From Toxorhynchites rutilus septentrionalis (lineage: Eukaryota > Arthropoda > Insecta > Diptera > Culicidae): a stretch of DNA of 64,000 nucleotides. The position numbers were made by a program, and so were the translations under genes. This document shows, piece after piece, positions 54,899 to 64,000 of this stretch (position 1 is the first letter of the stretch; every line of letters begins with the position of its first letter). The notes beneath the pieces were generated by a model, which was not told the origin of the DNA, made no database searches, and was given only the letters and a program-made list of their open reading frames with translations. The stretch lies in the NCBI RefSeq assembly GCF_029784135.1, contig NC_073746.1:109462661-109526660 (forward strand), read 5' to 3'.

Positions 54899-57800
54899 TC
54901 AACGGTCGGGTGGAATTCTATGAGACCGCAAAATTTTACTCGCCTATGAACAGGAAAAGTTGAGAACAACATGTAGTTAAGAAACGATTCTAGGAGTACT
55001 ACGTATAAGAAATACGTCGAATATAGAGAGACGCGAAATCTACTCACCTGGTATTGTTCTTCTGTTTCGATGAGACCCTTGACTGCAACCACTTGATACT
55101 GCGGGGCACGCATTGCTGCTGAATTTTTCCGTATCAATCGAAGGGAATCCTGCGAAGAACCAAGGGCAGCAACCTGTCTCGGGCCATGACTGGGATCTAG
55201 TACCAACAAGGACAGTCCTGATGTTCGCTGTTCGATGCCAATTATTGTTCTAGAGTGACCTAAAAAAAAGGTAAATTTCAGCAAACAGATTATGGAGCGG
55301 CTCAAGCTGAAGTCCGAAAACCTTGATGCTGTAAATACAGCGGAGGTGTGTGTATTCTGGGTTCCTCGAAATATCGCAATACCCAATTGAACAGTTCCGG
55401 ATGACGTCCGTCAGGGGAAGTAGGTCTATGAAAATCCACCAACTCGCAACGGATCCGCAACCACGACAGGACGGTGACGATTTCCGTTGCACCAATCCAT
55501 TTTCGTGTGTTGTATAGCTTACATCCGAGCTGTTCTGACCCCTGGATATCGAATCCTTGGGCCCAAGCCGCTTCAACCATTCGCTGCAAACGGGAGATAC
55601 TTGGCATTGCGGTTCGGGCGGGACCATGTGAACCCCACGCCGAATATAACGCTTCGTTGTAAGCAGTGTTCTGTTTGTGGAAAAAATATGGATGCAATAC
55701 AATAATGAGCTGTTCCACCGCAAATGACGACTTTATGCATAAATATTATTTTTGTACTCTTTGATTTGGCTCAAATTTAGCAAATGCATTCCTTATGACA
55801 AAAAAAAGAACAATTTGCATCATCGGTTAGTCATTTTGACTCTATCCTTACTTTTGAGGAGCCTGAACAAAGGATTGCTTTAATAAATTAAAAAAAATAA
55901 CTCTGAAATCGTTGGTCCAATTGAATTGGTGTTTTCCGCAATGTTTAAGTTATTATTGAGACTATGTGGAGAAATATTCAAAGAGACGTCAGCAGGGATT
56001 CTGATAAGGAGAAGATTCTACGCGGTGAACCTTCGAAATTCGCGGGCCAAGGGGTTCCGACTCAGCGGCTACCGCAAGAGATTTAGGAGCTCTCCCAAAT
56101 GAACCAAACGAGCGGTCAAAACTAACACGATAAAGCAGCGTCGAATGTGCTGTCTAGGAAGTTTATCAAAGACACTAAGGATTTAGCTCTAATTTAAGAG
56201 CCTTGGGAATGAAGGAATAGTACTTGGTATTCATGTTCTTGTAAATTATTCTACGATGACAAGCATGACTCTCCAAAAACTACTGCCTACAAACAAGTTG
56301 CGGCTTTCGTAAGTTTCGTAAGTAAAGTAAATTTTGAAACTTACGAAAAAACTTCAATAATTCCCTACATTCTATTCCCTAATCTACATTTTGTAGGTCT
56401 TATAGATTTGGAGTGCATTTTTTTTTAAATTTTGAGTTTTTTCCAGTCTTTTTTTTTGAAAAATTTTAACTCAAAAATTATAAGATCTACAAAATGTTGG
56501 TTAGAGAACGAAATGTAGGGAATTATTTATGCTTTCATTGAAAAATACCAAACAATTTTTTAAAATAAAATTTCTTTGAAAAAAAAATATTTTGAAAATT
56601 AAAATTAATTTTTCTCAAAAATATATTTAATATATAAATATATATTTTATATATTTATATATTAAAAATATAAATATATAAAATATATTCATATATTTAA
56701 TATATAATAGCCCAGATAATTCCCAACAGGTCATCCATGCAACGTAAGATGGGCACTTTTACGGAGAAATAGTTTTTCCAACAACACCTTTTTCATGTTT
56801 TTTTTTTAATTACTATATATGTTTAACTCGTAACATTTTTATGTATAAATTATTGCGATTTACATATTATGCAAACTTTTTTCTATTTGGAAACATGTCA
56901 AGAACATGTCAAACGCCAGAATTTACACACAAAAATGTTACGAATAAAACATTATTTTGTTAGAAGTCAAGGATACCATACGAAGATGTCATCTATTCCA
57001 GAAACTTTAAAAGATAGAGAGTTGATGCTGATGAAACATGAATAAGTTGTTAGAAAAACTTTTTCCCTGTAAAAGTGCCCACTTTCCGATGTATCGATCT
57101 TGTTGGAAATTGTAAGGGCTATTCAAAAATTTTTTTTGAGAATTTAAAAAAACGATCTTGAGAAAAATGGATTCTTTGATTTACACCCACAACGTTTCAC
57201 TGCTATGTGAGATGTCGCTGCCAACAGTTTCCGCACCTCGGTAAAATTGCATCCTTTGGCAATCAGAATTACATCATCAGCATAAACTTATTAAGATGAT
57301 ATTTGTCGCTTTTGTAATGCCGAAAGCGAAACTTCGGAAGATTTTATGTGTGATTGTGGAGCTCTAACAAGACGGAGACTTCAACAACTTGATAAGGCTA
57401 TTCTGGAGTCCAAGAAAGTTTGGTTTGTGTCGCCGATCAGAATTATAAATTCCATCAAACAGACTATTCCTGATTGGCATCTATCGCGCCATAGCTTTCA
57501 GTCTACTCCTCCATCAAAAAGCAGTAGATAAGCTTGAAGCGTAGTAGAAAAAATGGGGCGTACCGCAAAAGTTCAAAATGACCGATGATACAAATTGTCC
57601 TTTTTGGTCATGAAGTATGCGTCTGTAAAACTTGAACCAATTAAAAAAAATACAAAAAAATCGACCTTTGAACTCAAATGGAATTGCTTTAAAGAGTATG
57701 CTACTCGAATACCCACCTGTAATAGCGACGATAGCATCATTTGGAGATTTCGGTACCCACAACCCCAACCCTTGTCGCCATAACTAGACGCATAATGATC

Positions 57801-59485
57801 GACGCTTGAGCAGACGTACGTTTTCACCACGTTGGGTGACGAAGATGATAATGCAAGTACTCTAGGGGCTACTGATTTCGTGCAGGACGATCCATCGTCC
57901 ACTCCGTGGGATTCGGCTGCCCGCAGCCCAACTTGTCGTTCATAGTAATCGGCTACGCTCATCTCTCCGGCATATACTGCTCGCTGCATTGCCGCTGCCG
58001 ATTGCTCCCGAAAGTTCCCTTGATCATCCATGCCATACTGGGCCCGGAGCATTTCGAATTCACGCTGTTCACGTAATTTCTGAGCTTGCTTCCCCAGATC
58101 TGGCTCCTGTAAACTCGGATTCTGGGGACTTTTACTAAAGTGTTTCTCAATGTGAATTTCCATGTCAGCTGTTTTCATGTTATCGAATGAAATCCCACAA
58201 ACGGGACACAGACTGCCAGTTAGACTCCCATTAACCGCAGCTGCCGCTGGAGTTCCCCCACTCTGACGATCTGCCTTGGCAGGACTCAGTATATCCCGAT
58301 GTTCTATGTTAACGTGTAGCTCTAAATCGGACCCTGATTCAAATGTTCTCGCACAAATGGGACACTGTAGTGCACTCAAAGTATCTACATGGGTGTTTCC
58401 GCTGGCTCCGTTATTCACACTTGGGCTTAGCGGATCAAAATGGGACCGATTTATATGCTCTTCCAGCACCGTTGGATTTTCAGTTGTATATGGGCATAGC
58501 AAGCACTGCAGCGGACTCGGCTTAGTCGTGGTTGTTGGAATCGGTTTGTGTGCTTTGAGTTTGAGACCCAGCTGGGATCGTAGCGGTGATCCCTGACCAC
58601 CCGCTCCCGTTCCGTTGCTGGTTGGTGCTGCCGCACCACCTTCAGTTACGCCACCGGTGCAACCTGCACCTCCACCATTCATTATCACGTCCTTGCTCCC
58701 GTTCGTCATATCACAGCTTTTGTTGCTTGCACTAGTTGTTGTTATCGTTACTTCTGGCTGCTGTTGATTGTTCAACTGATGCTGCTGATTAATCTTGCCT
58801 GCACCGGGTAGATGGCTGTTGTTGCTACTGCTACTGGCACTGATACTGCTGGTTCCATTCACCTGACTTCCGATGCTAGATTTGCTACTAATACTTGTAG
58901 TCGAAGTACTCATCGAAGAACAAATTTTGTAATTGCTAGAACTGTTCACACTGCTGCTACCATTCAAATAATTAACCGTTGAACTAGAAATCAAGGGAAC
59001 ATTCGCTACACCGTTGCTGATGCCTGATTTAGTGTATGCGTTCGAAACCGGTGCAAGAAGCTCGGAAGTGATCGAAGGAGAAAGTCCACGGCAGTCAGAG
59101 ATAGAGTCGGAATCGCCATCGATGCTGTAATGGAGAAAAGTTAAGTTGAAAACAACGGATATATACTCCACTCAAGTGACACATACCTTGGAGTTTGATC
59201 GTCGATAAAACTCATCAGCTCATTCTCCGGCGTCAAATAATCTAAGTGAGCTTGATTCACGTGCAACAGTAGCTCGGCAGCGGGAACACCGCTGAGTCCA
59301 CAGAACGGACACTGGGCACTACCCTCCACATGGCACTGTCGAGTATGCTCTCGCATCGCGTCGTCTGACAACCCGGACATGCCGCAGATTTCACACGAAT
59401 GCTCCTGGGGATGCATTCCATTCGAAACCGGAACAGATCCGGGCGATTCTTTGTGATGGTCCTTGTTGGTTCCATGGTGTGACAT
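54899..59485 (-). CDS. ZUP1/ZUFSP, K63-linkage-specific deubiquitinase (5 exons)
   Basis: Exons (minus): 59485-59187, 59124-57717, 55670-55322, 55259-55048, 54943-54899, total 2313 nt and exactly 770 aa plus stop. Human ZUP1 is 578 aa; the excess is a Ser/Asn/Gly/Gln-rich linker (about residues 105-300). Five C2H2-type zinc fingers: near 31-52, 59-81, 305-330, 370-395 and 420-445. A charged helix with LRAQYGMDDQGN follows, related to the ubiquitin-binding helical arm of the human protein. The C78 peptidase domain begins with YGDKGWGCGYRNLQ, placing the nucleophile at Cys555. The catalytic His is His687 in GHSRTIIG and the Asp is Asp706 in LLVLDPS. The family cleaves K63 polyubiquitin and acts at sites of DNA damage. 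Small introns are 62, 62 and 104 bp; the 2.0 kb intron holds transposon debris. The last exon (15 codons including stop) matches the human C-terminus pattern QAS...P. Confidence 0.95.
55671..56300. other. ZUP1 intron 2, 3' part
   Basis: Intronic sequence, moderately GC-rich at 55980-56120, with no exon or element recognised. Confidence 0.35.
56350..56535. repeat. Inverted repeat in ZUP1 intron 2
   Basis: AATTCCCTACATT...CTACATTTTGTAG...CTTATA (56370-56405) and its complement (56477-56525) form arms of about 50 bp around an AT-rich loop. Probably a decayed MITE. Confidence 0.5.
56600..56706. repeat. AT-rich palindromic low-complexity tract
   Basis: Composed almost only of ATATAT, AAATATAT and complements, able to form extended hairpins. 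No coding. Confidence 0.6.
56708..57124. mobile_element. 417-bp MITE with about 80-bp inverted repeats
   Basis: The left arm has ATAGCCCAGATAATTCCCAACAGG... and GGGCACTTTTACGGAGAAATAG. The right arm is the near complement (CTGTAAAAGTGCCCAC...GGAAATTGTAAGGGCTAT). There is no coding capacity, and the target duplication is uncertain (ATA/TAT). It lies in ZUP1 intron 2. Confidence 0.6.
57190..57295 (-). mobile_element. Non-LTR reverse transcriptase fragment
   Basis: On minus the reading YADDVILIAKGCNFTEV contains the catalytic YADD box of reverse transcriptases. Only about 30 codons remain. Confidence 0.65.
57292..57531 (+). mobile_element. LOA/R1-like retrotransposon 3' coding end
   Basis: On plus, CRFCNAESETSEDFMCDCGAL (57310-57375) is the terminal zinc-knuckle motif of the same type as in the minus-strand element at 6.3 kb, followed by IKQTIPDWHLSRHSF and a stop. 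It lies back to back with the YADD fragment, so a rearrangement must have occurred. Confidence 0.6.
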
Positions 59486-59489
59486 TTTC

Positions 59490-59810
59490 TACAATGGAAG
59501 CATAATTGAGATGAGAATTGTATTATCGCTAAACAACAATCGGTACGGTACGACGTCCTGCGTCTCTCGCTTCATAGGCATATTTTTCGGGTTAATCAAT
59601 AAAGAGGAATGCAAAAACGTATGTGTGCGACCAGACGTTTGGCGATGGTGCGACGAGAAAGAAAACATAAGACATAACTCGGATAAACTTTTCGCAATAC
59701 TGTTGTATATGGAAATAGCTGTAGCAAAATTGTGAATTTGAAAAAAAATATTACATAAACCGCTTTCTATTTTGGAAAGCGAGCTCCCATTGTATACCTA
59801 TGCAAAGCGA
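59490..59810. other. Upstream region of ZUP1
   Basis: Should hold the ZUP1 promoter and 5' UTR (minus strand). No TATA box in a convincing position and no other feature seen. Confidence 0.35.
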
Positions 59811-59814
59811 TCTT

Positions 59815-60115
59815 TTGACCTAGGACTACGTCTAACAGAACTATTTGGGGGGGAGGGGTAGTAAAATGAATATCTAAACACTGAACATGTAGGAAAAAAT
59901 GAAGTTTTTGGAATGCTTATAAGTCGAGCATTTCTAAATAGATCGCATCAACTGATAGGAAATATTTCTACGCATCTATCACAATGAATAACAATGAATA
60001 TTGAGATAAACAATTATGTAATATCAAGATTTATCCAAACACGCCAAGTTTTACGATTTAATTGATCCCCAATTTGTGCTCCTCAAATGGTTCCGACCAA
60101 AAGGAACGCCCAGAG
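59815..60115 (-). repeat. Palindrome repeat family, inverted copy
   Basis: Begins (plus strand) with TTGACCTAGGACTACGTCTAAC, then carries the inverted forms of the family words (TTATAAGTCGAGCATTTCTAAATAGATCGCA and GAAATATTTCTACGCATCTATC), and ends with GTGCTCCTCAAATGGTTCCGACCAAAAGG, the counterpart of 29120-29150. Confidence 0.65.
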
Positions 60116-60252
60116 TAACAGCGGAATATAATTTGATACAAGCGAAACATTGAATCGTAAGCCCCTCCTCTTGTGATTCTATCGCCAGTCAAATCAAATA
60201 AATTCAGCCATTACTTTTCGAAAACATCATTCGTTTTCTAACCGCGAAGCAG

Positions 60253-60450
60253 TGCTCATACGCTAAGACCATAACCACAAATATCAACATCAGCAGGGGG
60301 TAGCGGTAGCAGCGGCCAACAAGTTTTAGTTTTGTTACCATCCAACGGGCAACCGTCACCCATACCTTTCGTATAATCCATCCAGCACACATTGACGATA
60401 CTGATGCAAAATTGCCTGTGGTTGCATTCAGTTTGTCTAGGAGAGTGCAT
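60253..60450 (-). other. Cysteine-rich open frame, status uncertain
   Basis: A minus-strand frame reading QTECNHRQFCISIVNVC...GDGCPLDGNK...TCWPLLPL, with a spaced cysteine pattern and a stop (TGA) near 60255. A TTTTGCCAATGCACTCTCCTAG sequence just upstream could act as a splice acceptor. No upstream signal exon was found and I do not recognise a family. It could be a decayed or orphan exon of a secreted peptide. Confidence 0.3.
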
Positions 60451-60459
60451 TGGCAAAAT

Positions 60460-61388
60460 AAGGACACAAATTTCGACATATGGCAGTTTGTTCTCGCGAA
60501 TCCATTTGTGCTTTTCAGGGCTTTCACAAAAGAGTTATTATAATACAATTCAATGCACCGGTTTGATGTATTCTAAAGTGATATCCGAAATAATGAAAAA
60601 AGTAAACTGATTTTTCGCTTGCTTGGGGAGAGCTTGTGTGAATTTAGAAGTGTTTTTGAGCTTATTGGTATTAGGTTAGAATGGGCGTTGTTGGGGATGT
60701 AATGTTGCTAATAGATACAGTAAAATTATTCGGATAGTCGATAAGTTATTTCAATTCACAGTCATTGGTATAGTCTCACATCGACTATGTCTCCACATAA
60801 CCCACCCGTCTTTTTGTTGGGTGAATCACCCGGGTACTATGCGTGTTGCCACACGTACAGATGTATCTGGAAAGGTACAGATTTTTCCGTTATTTTCAGC
60901 ACAGGTACAGGTACAGATTTTCGTCAAAAAGTACAGATAGGTACAGATTTTTTCCGCGTGTGAAATTTCTTACATTTGAACAAAGCAGTCGCTTAAAATC
61001 ATACACCCTTCGGTCACCCGTTGGCTTTTGTAAGCGGCGGTGGTGAAGAGATGCATTTCATGATTTTCAGAGTTAATTTTGTTTTTCACCATTTAGTATG
61101 AATGAGACAAAAATCAGACTGCTTGCAAAATATTGACTGCCCTCAAATGTTTAATGCCAAATCCTCTGTTGCTTTTTTGGAGTATGTTTTGCCACGGATC
61201 AACAGATTGAATCGATTGTTGTAGGCTGAAAATCCTTAATTCACGATTCTAAATCAAGAGCAGGAAGATTTATATCTAACCATTCTCACTAATATCTGCG
61301 AGGAATCTTACGTTGTTCCAATGTGCGATACTAATGAATGATCTTCAACATTTGAAAAGCGGCAAGAATTTTTAGGTTGTAATGGCAG
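60460..61388. other. Intergenic DNA
   Basis: Contains a TACAGAT(A/T)GGTACAGATTTTT-type short tandem patch (60855-60955) and no supported gene. Confidence 0.35.
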
Positions 61389-61398
61389 CAGAAGAAAC

Positions 61399-61547
61399 TG
61401 GGAGGCGATCTGGCGTAATGGTAACATCCATACCTCTCACGCAGAGATCACGAGTTCAAATCTCACTTCCGACATTCTTCCAAAAATGGAAGTAAAAGTG
61501 ACGAACCAGCCGAAATGTGTTGAAAGTCACTATAATAGAAAAAAAAA
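61399..61547 (+). mobile_element. tRNA-derived SINE with perfect 10-bp TSD
   Basis: The head GGAGGCGATCTGGCGTAATGGTAACATCC (A-box) and ATCACGAGTTCAAATCTC (B-box) form a tRNA-like promoter. The short body includes GACGAACCAGCCGAAATGTG and the element ends in GAAAGTCACTATAATAGAAAAAAAAA. It is flanked by CAGAAGAAAC on both sides (61389-61398 and 61548-61557). Total length is 149 bp, complete by layout. Confidence 0.85.
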
Positions 61548-61557
61548 CAGAAGAAAC

Positions 61558-62150
61558 CATCAGAACAAACGACAGCAAAAAACAGATAATTTTTAAGGAT
61601 ATTTGTTGCAGTTTTTTCGTGGAGCTGAACAAGCAATGTGTTAAATTCCAGAAACTTTTCCAATTTGCAAGCATTAACTTTGTGTTAGAGGCGTTTCCAG
61701 GGTTCTACGATGGGAATATACGAGATCTGGAGAATGAATTCCTTACCCTAAAAGTAAAATTATTCCGTAAGGAAATCACAGCGTCAGAAAACGAGCATGG
61801 TGACCACAAAAATTGGATCCCTAAAAAGAATTGACCGTTCGGTACTTCGATGCCTTGTTTGCAACGTTCTCACTATGCCTCACTCCAACTGCAACTGCCG
61901 AGTGAATTTTTTTTCTCAAAATAATCAGAATAAAAAATAAACTTCGAAAACGGCTCAGCAACGATACGATGAACGCTATTTTGAGATAAAAAATTTGATT
62001 AAACATCGTGTCGGCAGCTTTAAAATTTTAATAAATGGCAGTATGTAGTCTAGATGCAGCGAAACTGTGTATAAGCATCATCAAACACACGCATGATTTG
62101 CAAATGTAAATGTAGTATTTGTATTAAATAAATGTTTTTTTATGCTACTT
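61558..62150. other. Flank between SINE and DD37E element
   Basis: AT-rich. The left end of the DD37E element should lie here, but no inverted repeat matching the right side could be found, so the element may be truncated. Confidence 0.35.
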
Positions 62151-62210
62151 CGCTGCTACCATCGACCGGAAGGTAAAGAACGCTGCTACCATCGACCGGA
62201 AGGTAAAGAA
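62151..62210 (+). repeat. 30-bp in-frame tandem duplication in DD37E transposase
   Basis: CGCTGCTACCATCGACCGGA... occurs as two identical 30-bp units, 62151-62180 and 62181-62210. It encodes AATIDRKVKN twice in the transposase frame, just before the DNA-binding region. Confidence 0.9.
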
Positions 62211-63057
62211 CGGCAAAAATAGATGCTCCGTCAGTGAAAAAGATCACAAGCGCGTAGTTAAGCAGTTTAGACGTGATCCGAGAAGTTCGGTCCGGGATGT
62301 CGCCAATAAGCTGAATTTGTCAAGTTCATTCGTCCAGCGGACCAAGCAGCGGGATGGCCTGCGTACATACAAGGTTCAGAAGGCTCCTAACCGCGACGAA
62401 AGGCAAAACATGGTGGGGAAGACGCGAGCCCGGAAGCTGTACACCGAAATGCTGACGAAGCCGCATTGCCTGGTAATGGACGACGAAACCTACGTCAAAG
62501 CGGACTTTCGTCAGCTGCCGGGCCTGTTGTTCTTCTCCGCAGAGGACAAATTCAGCGTTCCGGAGGAGATTCGCAAGCAGAAACTATCCAAGTTTGCCAA
62601 AAAGTACATGGTGTGGCAAGCGATTTGCTCTTGCGGAAAGCGAAGCGCCCCCTTCGTGATGACCGGCACGGTAAACGGGCAGGTTTACCTTAAGGAGTGC
62701 CTACAGAAGCGCTTACTACCACAATTGAAGCAGCACGAGGGCCCGACCATCTTCTGTTTGGATCTCGCTTCGTGCCACTATTCAAAGTACGTGTTGGAGT
62801 GGTACGAAGCCAACGGGGTCACCTTCGTGCCAAAGGAAATGAACCCGCCCAACGCGCCGGAGCTTCGCCCAATAGAGAAATATTGGGCGATTATGAAGCA
62901 GGCCCTCCGGAAGAACCCAAAATTTGTCAAATCGGAGGCGGACTTCAAGAGAAAATGGATTTCTGTTCAAAAAAAACTACAACCTGACGTTGTACAGAAC
63001 CTTATGGACGGGGTAAAGAGGAAGGTGCGAGCATACGGGCTTGGGCTCGAAGTATGA
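62153..63057 (+). CDS. DD37E (ITmD37E) mariner transposase, nearly intact
   Basis: One uninterrupted frame from about 62153 to TGA 63057 (about 300 codons). No ATG is visible at the 5' end, so it is probably 5' truncated. An N-terminal HTH-like region (VVKQFRRDPRSSVRDVANKLNLSSSFVQR) is followed by the catalytic domain: first Asp in VMDDETYV, then WQAICSCGKR, second Asp in FCLDLASCHYS, and Glu in LRPIEKYWA. Exactly 37 residues lie between the second Asp and the Glu, the defining DD37E spacing of a family first described in mosquitoes. The enzyme would cut and paste its own element. The frame is clean, unlike the other transposons here, which implies a recent insertion. GC content is clearly higher than in the flanks. 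Confidence 0.85.
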
Positions 63058-63059
63058 AT

Positions 63060-64000
63060 AAAAAGAAAATGCCAAAAGTTGTTTAATTGTGTCTATAATT
63101 TTAAAAAGGATCGGTCTACTGGGCGAATTTCTACAGCGTTTTTTCCGTGATGCAATTTGATGTGACACACCCTTCAATTCCGTATGTGATGCTATAAATG
63201 GCATTCTAGGATTTTTTTTTTAATTAAATTTATTTCGCCTTACCAGCAGCTTCATGTACCAATTTGTGAAATGAAAATGATAGTAGATTTGCAGGCGGAA
63301 TGAATACGCGTCAAAAATTGAAGTAATGAATAAAAATGTCCTCTTTAAATCGAATATGTATTCTGTTTCTTAGAACAATACTTTTTTTTTGCAAGTTGTG
63401 AGTGAATTTTGTATGAAAATTGTGCCTGATAATGATTTTATATTAGAGATTCTCAAAAAAACTATCTCAAAAAGAAAGCGTGCCCCGCCAGCGTGCAAAA
63501 CAAAATGACAACGATTTCGTTTTCAAAACTATGAGGGTTTTATTTGTTTTCGAATAATTTTCAAGTCTATAAATATCTTCACATATTTTCAAATTCCTTA
63601 AAAATAGAGACATTTCTTTACATTTGGCATCCCTGATTCGAACGCTAAATTCTGTTTTTGACGTTTTGAGGGATGCGAGTGCGATCAAATTCAAAAAAAC
63701 TTTGAAGTAGATCGCACGCCGGATCACAGATGACACTAACTAGCTTGATGTGTTCACACGGTGTGAGTAGCTGCACTGCAGTAACTGACTAGCCCGACTC
63801 GTATGCTTACTAGCACCGTCTGTACCCTGCTTAAGATTGTTAGGAAAATCTCAAACAGAACTGTCAGTGGGGAACACAAGCAATGGGAAACTCGACTGCT
63901 TCGGTGGTTCTTTAAATTCTTGCATTGGATTTGACGACAATAAAAACCATAGTCCATGACCTTCTTACATAGTTCAAATGGTTACTTCAAAATTATTTAA
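63060..64000. other. Right-end flank, no gene seen
   Basis: AT-rich; open frames at 63467-63736 and 63754-63957 (minus) lack domains. A right inverted repeat of the DD37E element should lie within the first 150 bp but was not paired. Confidence 0.35.

Noticed and set aside
57573..57716. C-terminal extension of ZUP1 exon 2 beyond 57717
   Set aside because: It reads through a GTGGGT donor into intron; the downstream exons complete the peptidase domain in frame.
61402..61466. tRNA gene
   Set aside because: The tRNA-like head is followed by a SINE body, an A-rich tail and a perfect target duplication, and does not form a clean cloverleaf; it is a SINE.

Overview
The window is insect nuclear DNA, most likely from a mosquito of the Aedes/Culex type (inference). 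It has AT-rich sequence, GT-AG introns that are either about 60 bp or many kb long, three single-copy animal genes, and very dense transposable elements. The elements include DD37E and DD34D mariners, Tc1-like elements, tRNA-derived SINEs, a Helitron of a type common in mosquitoes, LOA/R1-like non-LTR retrotransposons, a Ty3/gypsy-type LTR element and many MITEs. There is no operon, CRISPR array or prokaryotic signal.

Gene layout. (1) A KIAA0319L orthologue (five PKD domains, one C-terminal transmembrane helix) lies on +: six exons at 1610-5160, then an 11.5 kb intron, then a last exon at 16676-16854. The seven exons sum to 3234 nt and 1077 aa in frame. A two-exon gene for a 68-aa secreted prepropeptide (12539-12821) sits inside that large intron on the same strand. 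(2) Homogentisate 1,2-dioxygenase (HGD) lies on +: a five-codon first exon (21616-21630), a 14.2 kb intron, then exons at 35835-36291, 36346-36879 and 41243-41547. It gives 436 aa in frame, and its metal-ligand residues fall at the same numbers as in the human enzyme. (3) The deubiquitinase ZUP1/ZUFSP lies on -: five exons between 59485 and 54899, 770 aa in frame, with an intact Cys/His/Asp triad.

Most of the remaining sequence is mobile-element debris. KIAA0319L intron 6 holds a LOA-like retrotransposon tail, a hAT MITE with a perfect 8-bp target duplication, SINE fragments and foldback repeats. Between KIAA0319L and HGD is a mariner inside a long-terminal-repeat-type Tc1 element. HGD intron 1 holds a complete non-autonomous Helitron, a palindromic TTAA-flanked MITE, a cluster of broken histone H2A copies that keep the histone 3' stem-loop, a 2103-bp near-identical tandem duplication and a 410-bp satellite array. 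HGD intron 3 holds an IR/DR-type Tc1 element and an 804-bp TIR element. Downstream of HGD, a SINE is inserted in the reverse-transcriptase gene of an LTR retrotransposon, which is itself inserted in a mariner; all three insertions have readable target-site duplications. Near the right end is an almost intact DD37E transposase with an in-frame 30-bp duplication.

The three host genes have unrelated functions (membrane trafficking receptor, tyrosine catabolism, ubiquitin/genome stability) and nothing suggests that they work together. I did not find a convincing new multi-gene system. The strongest candidates for something undescribed are the intronic secreted peptide gene, the histone-derived repeat cluster and the dispersed repeat family carrying a GACGTAGTCCTACGTC palindrome.
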